DNA of 64,000 bases from Camarhynchus parvulus (Eukaryota; Chordata; Aves; Passeriformes; Thraupidae), in the NCBI RefSeq assembly GCF_901933205.1, contig NW_022148798.1, forward strand, positions 1-64,000, read 5' to 3'. The notes under the pieces were generated by a model. The model was given only the letters and a program-made list of their open reading frames with translations. It had not been told where the DNA came from and did no database searches. Numbering within the stretch: position 1 is the first letter of the stretch; each line of letters starts with the position of its first letter. Below are positions 10,829 to 22,300 of the stretch, piece after piece. The position numbers and the translations under genes are program-made.

Positions 10829-13800
10829 TCATCCGAGCGGCGCCTCCATGTTCTCGTAGGAGGCGGAGTCTGCGGGGAGAGGGGCGGGGTCAGTGGGGAG
10901 CCCCTCCCCCCACCCCAAACAGCCCCTCCCCCCAAAATTCACCCCTCCCCCACCCCAATTTGCCCTGCCCACCCCGATAAGCCCCTCCCCCACCCAATTT
11001 GCCCCGCCCACCCCGATAAGCCCCTCCCCCATCCCAATAAGCCCCTTCCCACTCCAATTTGCCCCGCCCACCCCGATAAGCCCCTCCCCTACCCCAATAA
11101 GCCCCTCCCCCACCCAAATTTGCCCCTCCCCGTTCATTTTGCCCCACCCCGTTTTGCCCCTCCCACCCCATTTAGCCCCTCCCCCATCAGTTTAGCCCCT
11201 CCCCACCCCATGGTTTTTGCCCCTCCCCCCGCTCACCGTCGTCGCCGCCCCTCCCCCTCCAGGGGGGCTCCCTCAGCCCCTCCCCCGCCGCCGCCATCGC
11301 CTCGTAGGGACCCCCTGGGGGCGAGGGGGTGATGGGGGAGGGGCAGAACGCGCTCCCCCCCCCCACCCTTCCTCTGCCCCTCCCCCCCTCCTTTAACCGG
11401 CCCCTCCCCACCATTAAACCGCCCGTGCCCCCCGGCCCCTCCCCCACCCTTTATCTGCCCCTCCCCCCACCCCTTTTCCCGCCCCTCCCCCAATCCTTTT
11501 TTCCCGCCCCTCCCCCATTACCTGCCCTCCCCCCACCATTTTCCCGCCCCTCCCCCACCCCCTTTTCCCGCCCCTCCCCCACCCCCTTTTCTTGCCCCTC
11601 CCCCATTACCTGCCCCTCCCCCCCCCCTTTTCCCGCCCCTCCCCCACCCCCTTTTTCTGCCCCTCCCCCACCTATTCAAGGCCCCTCCCCCTGCCCCTCC
11701 CCCACCCCTTTCCCCGCCCCCTCCCCCATCCTTACCTGCCCCTCCCCCCATCGCGGCCGGGGCGTTCTCGTAGCTCCCTGGGGGGAGGGGCAGGAGGGGG
11801 GAGGGGTCAGTTTGGGTTGGGGGAGGGGCGCCCCCAGGCCCCGCCCCCCCAGGCCCCGCCCCCCCAGGCCCCGCCCCCACTCACCGGTGTCGGGCTCCTC
11901 GTATCCTTCGTGCCCCTCCCCCTCCTCATCCTGCGGGGGGCGGGGCGGGGCCGCGGGGGGGAAGGGGCCTGCGGGGGGAGGGGGAGGGGAAACGAAACAT
12001 TTGGGGATTTTTGGGGGGGGGATTTGGTTGGGGGGTTTTTGTGTGGTTTGGGGCATTTTTTTGGGGTTTTGGAGTGTGTGGTTGGGGATTTTGGGGGGTT
12101 TGAGGATGGGCGTTTTGGGGCGTTTTGGGGTATTTTTCAGGTTTTGGGGGAGATTAAGGGTGGATTTTTGGATGTTTTGGGTGGATTTTGGGGAATTTCG
12201 GGGTTTATTTGGGATATTTTGGGTTATTTTGGGAGTTATTTTTTGGGTCAGTTTTGGGATATTTTTGATTATTTTGGATTATTTTGGGGGGTTATTTTCG
12301 GGTTATTTCGGGATTATTTTGGGGAATGATTTTGGGTCAATTTTGGGTTATTTTGGGTCACTCACAGGGGAGGTTCCCGTAGAGATTTTGGGTGAATTTT
12401 TGGGATATTTTGGGGGTTATTTTTTGGGTTATTTTTTGGCACATTTTGGGGGATAATTTGGGGTTATTTTCGGGTTAATTTTGGGTTATTTTGGGGTCAC
12501 TCACCCGGGAGGTTCCCGTAGGGATTTTGGGGTTCCGGGGGCGACGCCCGAAAAAACCTGAGGGGGGGGGGGAGGGGTCTCGAGGCTGCCCCTCCCCCAC
12601 AAAACCCCCCCCAACCCCACTGACCCCGCCCCCTCCCCCAAAATAACCCCGCCCCTCCCCCAAAATAGCCCCGCCCCTCCCCCAGCGCCCCTCCCCCACC
12701 TCCCCCCGCCCCTCCCCCACCTCCGCGCCGCCTCCCTCCGGATCCTTCGGCGCTTCCGGTCCTGCAGGGCTGGGGGGGGGAAATTTGGGGGGGCGGCGGG
12801 GGGAGGGGCTGGGCCTGCCCCACCCCCCCATCCCCCCCGGAAATGGGGCCGGGACCCCCAAAATTCGGGACCCGCCCCCGGTTTTGGGTGCAAAACCCCA
12901 AATTTTGGCTCCCAGCCCCAAATTTCGCCTCTAAAACCCCAAATTTTCACTCCAAAGCCCCAAATTGCGTTCCCAGCCCCCAAATTTGTATCCGGGCCGC
13001 AAATTTTGGCTCCAAATATGCAAAATTTTGCTCCCCAGTCCCCAAATTTTAATTCCCACCCCCCAAACTTGGACCCCACCGCCCAAATTCGGACCCCAAA
13101 TCCCCAAATTTTGGTTCCCACCCCCAAATTTTGGCTCCAGGTCCCCAAATTTTCATTCCCGGTCCCCAAATTTGGACCCCAAAACCCCAAATTTTGGTTC
13201 CAAACCCACAAATTTTGGTTCGGACCCACAAATTTTGGCTCCAAGTCCCCGAATTTTCACTCCCAGCCCCCAAATTCGGATCCCAGTCCCCAAATTTTGG
13301 TTCCCACCCCCATATTTTGCTCCCCACCCCCCAAGCTTGGACCCCACCCCCCAAATTCGGACCCCAAATGCCCCAATTTTGGTTCCCATCCCCCCAAATT
13401 TTGCTCCCCATCCCCCAAATTTTGGTTCCCACCCCCATATTCAGATCCCAGTCCCCAAATTTTGGTTCCCACCCCCCAAATTTTGGTTCCTGCCCCCCAA
13501 ATTCGGACCCCAAACCCCCAAATTTTGACTCCAAGTCCCCAAATTTTCATTCCTGGTCCCCAAATTTGGACTCCAAACCCCCAAATTTTGCTCCCCATCC
13601 CCCCAAATTTTGGTTCCCCCCCCCAAATCCGGGCTCTCACCCATTGGTTCCCACCCCCAGGTGCCCCAGCCCCAAATTTGGACCACAAATTTTGCTCCCC
13701 TCCCCAAATTTTTCCCCAAATCTCACCTGGCCCAGCCCCAGGTACGCGGCGGCCAAAACCCCCAGGGACCCCCCCAGGGACCCCCCCGGGGACCCCCACG

Positions 13801-15306
13801 GGCCTGGGGGGAGGGGCGGGGTCAGCGCGGGACCCCCGCCCCACCCCCACACAAAAAAAAACCGGAAAAAACCCGCCCAAAATGCCCCAAAATCCCCCCA
13901 AAAAACCACCAAATGCCACCCAAATATCCCAAAAATATGTCCCAAAAAAATCCCCAAAATCCCCCCCAAAAATCCAGCAAATCCCACCCCGATCCCACCC
14001 AAAAAATCCCAAAAACATGTCCCAAAAAAATCCCTGAAATTCTGCCCAGAACCCACCCAAGAATCCCCAAAATCCATCCAAAAATATCCCCAAAATACGT
14101 CCCCAAAAAATCCCGGAAATTCCACCCGGAACCCCCAAAAAAAAAACCCCAAAATCACCCAAATTACACCAAAATCCCCCCCAAATGTCCCCAAAGTATC
14201 CTCAAAAAAAATCCCAAAATCCTGCCTGGAACCCACACAAAGCTGCAGCCATAAAACACCCAAAATAGCCCCAAAATCCTCCCCAAAAAATCCTAAAATC
14301 ACCCCCCAAAAACCACCCAAAGTTCCTGCCCAAAAAACCCCAAAATCCCGGCAAAAATAAAAACCCAAATCCCCCTCAAAAAACCCCAAAATCCGGCCTG
14401 GACCCACCCAAATCTGCCCCAAAAATCCCCAGAATGCCCCCAAAAAAATCCCTGAAATCCCACCCGGAACCGACCCAAAACCTCCCGCCAAAAAAACCCC
14501 AAAAACCCCAAAATCTCCCCCAAAAATGAGCCCCGGATCTCATCCATAAGGCCCCGAAATTCCCCCAAAATCCGGGCCCCAAAAATCTCCAAATTTCCCG
14601 CCCAGAACCCACCCAAAAAAAACCAAAATCCGGGGCCTAAAAATGCCCAAATTCCCGCCATTTTCCACCCCAAAAAATCCCCAAATTCCCCCAAAAATGA
14701 ACCCCAAAATCCGGCCCTTAACCCCCTGAAATGCCCCCCAAAAAAACCACCCAAAATCGCCCCAAAAAGCCCAAATTCCCTTCCAAAAAAATCTCCAAAA
14801 TCTCAGCCGGAACTCGCCCAAAATCCGCTGCCCCCAAAACTCCCCGAGTTCTCCCAAAACCCTCCCAAAAAAAATCCCCAAATCCCCCCCAAAAATCGCC
14901 AAAAAATCCCGAAATCTCCCCAAAGAAACAGAGCCCCCCAAACCCCCCAAACTCCCCCTAAAACCCCCCAAAAATCCCTAAATCCCCCCAAAAAATCGCC
15001 AAAAAATCCCGAAATCTCCCCAAAGAAACAGAGCCCCCCAAACCCCCCAAAAAATCCCCAAAATTCCCCAAAAAATCCCCAAAAATTCCCCAAAAAATCC
15101 CAAACCCCCCCAAAAACCCCCCCAAGACCCCAAATTGGCCCCGATTCCCCCCAAAATCGCCCCCCTCACCTCCCAGCGGGGGGCGGGGCCGCGCCGCCCC
15201 TCCCCCACTCGCTGCCGTTTTCCCGCGCGGGGGTCGCGGCCCCTCCCCCACCCCGCCCCTCCCCCAGCGCCCCCAGCGCCGCCAGGACCCCCCAGAGCGC
15301 CAGCAT
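10829..15306 (-). CDS. CD19: CD19-like B-cell co-receptor; cytoplasmic tail complete, Ig exons not found
   Basis: Exons in gene order: 15306-15170 (signal peptide MLALWGVLAALGALG plus a short Gly/Arg-rich stretch), 13803-13727 (weak membrane segment GVLAAAYLGLG), 12761-12721 (DRKRRRIRREAAR, juxtamembrane basic), 12557-12505 (FFRASPPEPQNPYGNLP), 11968-11885 (DEEGEGHEGYEEPDT), 11777-11736 (SYENAPAAM), 11314-11237 (PYEAM), 10869-10829 (SASYENMEAPLG, stop). From the membrane exon onward the phases agree. The tail matches mammalian CD19: RKRKR stop-transfer, FFKVTPPP..QYGN, GEGYEEPD, and two C-terminal YxxM sites (YEAM, YENM), which in CD19 recruit PI3-kinase p85. Exon 1 ends in phase 2 but the membrane exon needs phase 1, and the 1.37 kb between them is repeat only. 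I infer that the Ig-domain exons are missing here by loss or assembly. LAT was considered; the tail motifs fit CD19 better. Confidence 0.82.
10878..11236. repeat. CD19 last intron, CCCCTCCCCCACCCCAATA array
   Basis: About 20-30 bp units of GCCCCTCCCCCACCCCAATAA / TTTGCCCCGCCCACCCCGATAA. No coding signal. Confidence 0.85.
11330..11735. repeat. CD19 intron, CCCGCCCCTCCCCCACCCCCTTTT array
   Basis: C-rich array of about 20-25 bp units between the YEAM and YENA exons. No coding signal. Confidence 0.85.
11985..12504. repeat. CD19 intron, GGGTTATTTTGGG array with a copy of an exon end
   Basis: G/T-rich array. At about 12355-12387 lies a second copy of the 3' end of the upstream exon (minus strand CTACGGGAACCTCCC then GTGAGTGACC donor), matching 12500-12530. 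No acceptor precedes the copy. Confidence 0.8.
12780..13726. repeat. CD19 intron, AAATTTTGGNTCCNANCCCC array
   Basis: 12890-13720 is an array of about 22-30 bp units (CCCCAAATTTTGGTTCCCA and variants). It is open in several frames on both strands but shows no protein-like conservation. Confidence 0.85.
13804..15169. repeat. CD19 intron 1, AAAATCCCC repeats where Ig exons would be expected
   Basis: Entirely CCCCAAAAATCCC-type sequence with a short duplicated block (GAAATCTCCCCAAAGAAACAG at about 14911 and 15011). I looked for Cys/Trp-containing Ig-like exons on the minus strand and saw none. Confidence 0.75.
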
Positions 15307-15311
15307 CGCGG

Positions 15312-15343
15312 TGACGTCACCGCCGGCGGCAGCCGTGACGTCA
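15312..15343 (-). promoter_or_regulatory. Two CRE palindromes upstream of the CD19-like start
   Basis: TGACGTCA at 15312-15319 and 15336-15343, immediately 5' of the minus-strand ATG (15306-15304). Spacing is 24 bp. Confidence 0.5.
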
Positions 15344-15429
15344 TCTCCGCCGGGACCCCCCGGAGCGTGACGGCCGCCCCTCCCCAACCCCCCCAAAAAT
15401 CCGCCCCTCCCCAACCCCCCCCCAAAAAT

Positions 15430-16220
15430 CCGGATTTGGGGAAATTTTGGGAGATTTTGGGTGAGACTTAGGGAGATTTTGGGGGATTTTTTGGGGGGAG
15501 TTAGGGGGGATTTGGGGAAATTTGGGGGATTTGGGGGATTTGGGGAAATTTTGGGGATTTGGGGAGATTTTTGGGAGGATTTCGGGGGCATTTTGGGGGA
15601 TTTTTGAGGGGATTTGGGGAAATTTGGGGAGATTTTTTTGAGGGGGATTTTTAGGATTTTTTCGGGGGATTTTGGCGGGAAATTGGGGGGATTTTGGGGG
15701 GGTTTTCAGGGATTTTGGAGGATTTGGGGAAATTCTGAATTTTGGGGGGGTTTTGGGGGATTTTGGTGGGGGGTTGGGAGGATTTTGGGGATTTGGGGAG
15801 GTTTTTGGAAATTCGGGGGGATTTTGGAAATTTTCGGGGTTTGGGGGAATTTTGGGGACGTTAGGGGGGATTTTGAGAGATTTTTTGGGTTTATTTTTTT
15901 TAATTTTGGGGGGCTTTTGGGGGTGGAGGGATTTTACGGGATTTTGGTGATTTTTGATTTTTTTTTTTTATTTTATTTTTGGGATTTTTGGGTGTTTTTG
16001 GGGGGAGGGGCGGGTTCCTGGGTCAGGAGGAACTGAGAAAAGCGGGGGGAGGGGTTGGGGCAGCATTGGGGGGCTCTTATTGGGAATTTGGGGCACTTTG
16101 GGGGTTTGGGGGAGCAGAAAAACCCTTGGGGCGCCCTGCGGGAGCAGCAGAGTCATTTTGGGACGATTTCCGGCGATTTTGGGGCTCCCGGGAAGTTTTT
16201 TTGGGACCGCCCTATTCAGG
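15430..16220. repeat. G/T-rich intergenic repeat between CD19 and TUFM
   Basis: GGGGATTTTGGGGATTT units to about 15990, then less regular GC-rich sequence approaching the TUFM promoter. No gene recognised. Confidence 0.75.
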
Positions 16221-16294
16221 GTCCTCCAAGACCACCGAGTTGAGTCCTCCGGGGCGGCCGGAGCGGCTGCGCGGGAAAGAGCCGGGAGGCGGAG

Positions 16295-16347
16295 CCGGAA
16301 GCCGCCTCAGGGGCACTTCCGGCGCGGCGGGGCAAGATGGCGGCGGG
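16295..16347 (+). promoter_or_regulatory. TUFM promoter: ETS sites and a YY1-type AAGATGGCGGC over the start codon
   Basis: CCGGAAG at 16295-16301 and ACTTCCGG at 16315-16322 are ETS-type sites. AAGATGGCGGC covers the initiation codon at 16337, the classical YY1 arrangement in mitochondrial and ribosomal protein genes. Motif-level evidence only. Confidence 0.6.
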
Positions 16348-19300
16348 CGCGGCGCTGCTGCTGCGCGGGGCCCTGGCGGGTGCGGCGGCGTTTGGGGCGA
16401 ATTCCGCGGATTTTGGGGCTTTTTGGGGGAAATTCGTGCGGGCCGGGGGGCGGGGAGGGGCTGGGGGAGGGGCGGGGGGGCGGGGCGGGCGGGGGCTGAA
16501 GGTCACGGGGGAGGGGCGGGGTCACCCCGGGGAGCCCCAAAATCGCCGGAATTGGCCCCAAAATGGGCCCGGAATGGCTGAAAATCGCCCCGAAAATTCT
16601 CATTTTTTATTTCCTTGCCCCTTCCCACAGCGGTTCGTGGCCGAGGGCTCCGCGTCCTGAGCACGGTGAGCGGCGATTTTGGGGGAATTTGAGGCAATTC
16701 GGGAAATGCTGAGGCGATTTTGGGGGAATTTGAGGCAATTTGGGGATTTTGGATCCATTTTTCACCAACTTTGGGGTCCGGTTCGCGTTTCCCGCCTGCG
16801 GAGTTTTTGGGGGGAATTTTGATGATTTTTGTTTTGTGCTTTTGGACGGGATTTTTGGGTTTTTTGGGGGACTTTATTTTGGGGACATTTCCGTGGATTT
16901 TGGGTTTGTTTGGGGGGGGGTTTCAGGGATTTTTTGAGGAATTTCACGGAATTTTGGGGGTTTATTTTTGGGGGGGCTTCAGGGATTTTTGGGTTGTTTT
17001 GGGGGGATTTTTGGGGTTTTTGGTGGGGACTTATTTTGGGGCATTTTGGGGCTTTTTGAGGTTTAATTTGGGGGGATTTCAGGGATTTTTGTGACTTTTT
17101 TTTCAAGTTTTTTTTTGAGGAGATTTTGGGGTTTTTTTTGTAGAGTTTTTTGGGGTAACTTTCAGTGGGTTTGTGTCCCGTGACCCCTCCCCAGTTTTGG
17201 GGTTTTTTTGGGGGATTTTTGGGGGGATTTTTTGGGGGAATTTCAGGGATTTTTGGGTTTTTTCCCAGTTTTTTTGTGGGTAGATTTTGGTAATTTTGGA
17301 GGTCTATTTTAGGGGAATTTCAGGGATTTTTTTCTGGGTTTTTTGGGGTTTTTTCTGTGGATTTTTTTGGGGTAATTTTCGGTGGGTTTGGGTCCCGTGA
17401 CCCCTCCCCGTTTTTGGGCCATTTTTGGGATTTTTTGTGGGGAATTTCAGGGATTCTTTGGCGGATTTTTCCCGGGTTTTTTTGGGGGAGATTTGGGGTT
17501 TTTTGGGGGTTTTTTCCTGTGCATTTTTTTGGGGTAATTTTGGGCGTTTTTGGGTCCCCAGGCCCCGCCCAAGGCCAAGGTCGCCTTCGTGAGGGACAAG
17601 CCCCACCTGAACGTGGGCACCATCGGGCACGTGGACCACGGCAAAACGACGCTGACGGCAGCGATCACCAAAGGTGAGGCTGGAATTGGGGCGGAAAACG
17701 GAAAAAACGGCAAAAAACGGCAAAAAACGGCGTTAAAATGGGAAAAAACGGGGGTAGAGTAGCCAAAAATGGGAAAAATGGGGTTAAAATAGCCAAAAAA
17801 GGGGTTAAACACGGCAGGACCACCCTGACTGCAGCAATCACCAAAGGTGAGAGAGGAATTGGGGTGAAAAATGGAGAAATTGGGAAAAAACGGAAAAAGT
17901 GGGAAAAAATAGGGTTAGAATAGCCAAAAATGGGGAAAAATTGGGACAAACCCAGCTGAACGTGGATCATGGGAAAACGACATTGATTGCTGCTGTCACT
18001 AAAGGTGAGAGAGGAATTGGGGTGAAAAATGGAGAAATTGGGAAAAAACGGAAAAAATGGGAAAAAATGGCGTTAAAATTGGAAAAAACAGGGTTAAAAT
18101 AGCCAAAAATGGGGAAAAATTGGGACAAACCCCAGCTGAACGTGGATCACGGGAAAACGACATTGATTGCTGCTGTCGCTAAAGGTGAGAGAGAAATTGG
18201 GGTGAAAAATGGAAAAAATGGGAAAAAACAGGAAAAAATGGGAAAAAACGGGGTTAAAATAGCCCAAAATGGGGTTAAGGTTGAGGAAAATGGGGTTGAA
18301 CACGGCAGGACCACCCTGACCAAAATGGGGTAAAAAATGGAAAAACCGGGAAAAAACGGGGTTAAAATAGAGAGAAATGGAAAAAAATGGGGTAAAAATG
18401 GGAAAATTGGTTAAAAATGGGGAAAATGGGGTTAAATTTGGAGCATGGCAAGAGCACCCTGACAGCTGCCAGCACCGAAGGTAAAATGGGGCAAAAGCAG
18501 CAAAAAATGGGGAAGAACAGTTTAAAAATGTGAAAAAATGTGAAAAAGAGGTTAAAATAGAGAAAAATGGGGTAAAAATGGGTTAAAAAGAGTAAAACTG
18601 GAATTAAATCCGGGTCAAATGGGGCCCAGGGCAAGAGCAGCCATGAGCGAGGTTAAAATGGGGTGAAAACCGGGGAAAACGGGAAAAACGGGGTTGGAAT
18701 TAGAGCGGAGAAAAGCAGGAAAAACTCGGGGGGGGTTTTGGGGTGAATTCTGCGGTTTTTGGGGTGGAATTTTGGGGTGAGTTTGGAGAGCTTCGGGGTG
18801 AGTTTTGGGATGAATTCCGGGGGTTTTGGGGTCAATTTTGAGGTAAAATTCGGGGCTTTCGGAGTGCATTCTGAGGGTGAATTTTGGGGTGAATTCTGGG
18901 GATTTTGGGGTGAATTTTGGGGTGAATTCCGGGGATTTTGGGGTGAGTTTTGGGATAAAATTTGCGGCTTTCAGAGTGCATTCTGAGGGTGAATTTTGGG
19001 GTGAATTCTGGGGATTTTGGGGGTCAGTTTTGGGATGAGTTCCAGGTGTTTTTGGGGTGAGTTTTGGGATGAATTCTGGGGGTTTTGGAGTCAATTTTGG
19101 GGTAAAATTCGGGGCTTTCGGAGTGCATTCTGAGGGTGAATTTTGGGCTGCATTTTGGGGTGAAATCTGGGGATTTTGGGGTGAACTTTGGGTTGTTTTT
19201 TTTTTTTTTTGCCAAATGTTGGGGTTTTTTTGATAAATTTGGGGGGTTTTGGGGTGATTCCTGGGGTGAATTTTGAGGGTTTTGGGGTAAATTTTGGGGG

Positions 19301-22300
19301 TGATTTCTGGGGCTTCAGGGGCGAATTTTGGGGCGAATTCCGGGGATTGTGGGGTAAATTTTGGGATGAATTCCGGGGGTTTTGTGGTGAATTTTGGGGT
19401 AAAATTCGGGGCTTTGGGGGTGAGTTCTGAGAGTAAATTTTGGGGTGAATTTTGGGGTAAATCTGGGGATTTTGAGGTGAATTTTGGTGTGAATTCTGAG
19501 GGTTTTGGGGTGAATTTTGGGGTAAAATTCGGGGCTTTGGGGGTGAGTTCTGAGGGTGAATTTTGGGGTAAATTCTGAGGGTTTTGGGGTGAGTTTGGGG
19601 GTGAATTCCAGGGGTTTTTGGGGCAAATTTGGCGATTTTTGGGTTCAGGTGGGATCAGTACTGAATCTGGGGGGGTCAATGACATTTTTGGGGGTCACTG
19701 ATAATTTTGGGGTCCTTCCCCCCCGCAGTGTTATCAGCGGGGGGCGGGGCCCAGTTCCGGCCCTACGAGGAGATCGACAGCGCCCCCGAGGAGAAGGCGC
19801 GGGGCATCACCATCAACGCGGCGCACGTGGAGTACAGCACCCCGAAACGGCACTACGCCCACACCGACTGCCCCGGGCACGCCGACTACGTCAAGGTGAG
19901 GGTTACCCCAAAAAAACACCGAGTTTTTGGGGTGAAAATCCGAGTTTGGGGTGAAAAAAAACCGCGTGGGAAAAACGAGCGTCGGTGGTGGTGGCGCCAC
20001 CCGGTGGCGGCTGCAGGAACTGCAGGGGGAGCGCCGGGGTTGGCGCCGGAAATTTTCCCCAAAAAAAAGTCCCAAAAATCACCAAAAAATCCCCAAAAAT
20101 CACCAAAAAATCACCAAAAACCCGCCCCCAAAAATCCCTAAGAAATCCCATCGTGGTTGTCCCAAAAATCCGCTTGAAAATCTCAAAAAAAAATCGCACA
20201 AATTCCCCCCCGAAATCATCCAGATTTCCCCGAAAATCCCCTGAAATTCCCCCCAAAAATTCTCCCCTGACATCCTTCAAATTCCATCCGAAATTGCCCC
20301 AGAAATCGCCCCAAAAAATCACCCAAATACCCCCAAAAATTCCCCCAGAAATTCCCACTTATATTCCCCCAAAACTCCCTCAAATTGCCCCAAAATTCCC
20401 CCAAAAATCCCTCAAGTTTCTCCAAAATTCCCCTCGAAATCCCAGAATTTCCTCAAAATCACCCAAAATTTAAAAAATTCCCCGGAAACCCCAAAAAAAT
20501 CCCTGAAAATCCCCCCAAATACCTCGAAATTCCCCAAACTCCCCCAAAAATCCCAAAATTCCCCCGAAAATCCCGCTGAATTCCCCCCAAAATTCCTCCA
20601 AATTCTCCTTAAATTCTCCCCAAAATTCCAGAAATAAAAAATCCCCGAAATTTCCCCCGAAATCCTCGGAATTCCCCGGATCCTCCCGGAATGACCCAAA
20701 ATCGCCGTTTTACGCCCCAGAACATGATCACGGGCACCGCCCCCCTGGACGGCGTCATCCTCGTGGTGGCCGCGACCGACGGGCAGATGCCGCAGACCCG
20801 GGAGCACCTGCTACTGGCCAGACAGGTGAGGGGGCGTGGCCAGGTGAGGAATGGGCGTGGCCAGGTGTGAGAATGGTGTGACAGGTGAGACAGGTGTGTG
20901 ACGGGTGTAAGACAGGTGTGACACGTGTGTGATAGGTGAGACAGGTGTGAGACAAACATGACAGGTGAGAGGTGTGAGACAGGTGTGACAGGTGTAAGAC
21001 CGGTGTGACGGGTGAGACAGGTGTGAGGTGTGACAAGTGTGACAGGTATGAGGTGTGACAGGTGTAAGGTGTGACAGGTGTGAGACAGGTGTGTGATAGG
21101 TGTGTGAGAGGTGGGACAGGTGAGACAGGTGTGTAATAGGTGAGACAGGTGTGAGACAGGTGAGACAGGCATGACAGGTGTAACAGGTGAGACAGGTGAC
21201 ATGGGCGCAGTCAGGTGTGACACGCAGCACCTGCTGCTGGCCCGACAGGTGAGAACGGGGCGGGGCCAGGTACGGGGGGCGGGGCCAGCTGAGACAGGTG
21301 TGACACGCAGCACCTGCTACTGGCCAGACAGGTGAGGCACAGGTGAGATCTGTGCAGCTGTACAGGTAAAGGGGCGTGGCCAAAGCAGCTCCCCTGCCTC
21401 CCATTGGCTGCGTTTCTTACACTGGGAAGGGGCGTGGCCTCACCTGTCCCTCACCTGTCTCACCTGCCCAGGTGGGCGTCTGCCATGTCATCGTTCACCT
21501 GGACAAGGCGGACGCGGTGATTGGGTGAGGGGTTGGGTTTGAGCTCAGGTGCGGGGTGTGGGGATTGAGGGGCGTGGCCTGACCTGTCTCACCTGTCTCA
21601 CCTGCCCAGGTGGGCGTCCGGCACGTGGTGGTTTACCTGAACAAGGCGGATGCGGTGCCGGACCCGGAGCTGCTGGGTTGGGTGGGTTGGGTTAGAGGTG
21701 TGTCTCACCTGTGTCACCTGTGTCTCACCTGTCTCACCTGTCTCACCTGCCCAGGTGGGCGTCCGCCATGTTGTCGTTTACCTGAACAAGGCGGACGCGG
21801 TGCCGGACCCGGAGCTGCTGCCCCTGGTGGAGCTCGAGGTGCGGGAGCTGCTCAGCGAGTTCGGCTTCGACGGAGAGAAAACGCCCGTGGTGGCGGGGTC
21901 GGCGTTGTGTGCGCTGCAGGTAACACCTGGGCACACCTGGGCACCAATGGGAACAGCCTGGGCACACCTGGGCACAGCCTGGGCACACCTGGGAACACCT
22001 GGGCACACCTGGAAACACCTGGGCACACCTGGGCACACCTGGGCACAGCCTGGGCACCAATGGGAACAGCCTGGGCACACCTGGGCACAGCCTGGGATCA
22101 CTGGGAACACCTGGGCACAGCCTGGGCACACCTGGGCACAGCCTGGGCACTAATGGGCACACCTGGGCACACCTGGGCACACCTGGGCACACCTGGGCAC
22201 ACCTGGGCACCAATGGGAACACCTGGGCACACCTGGGAACAGCCTGGGCACACCTGGGAACAGCCTGGGCACACCTCGGCACACCTGTGGGGCCATGGGA

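Noticed and set aside
10829..15306. Identity as LAT, another multi-tyrosine adaptor from the same synteny group
   Set aside because: EGYEEPD, FFxxxPP..YGN and terminal YENM/YEAM match CD19, and there is a signal-peptide-like exon, which LAT lacks.
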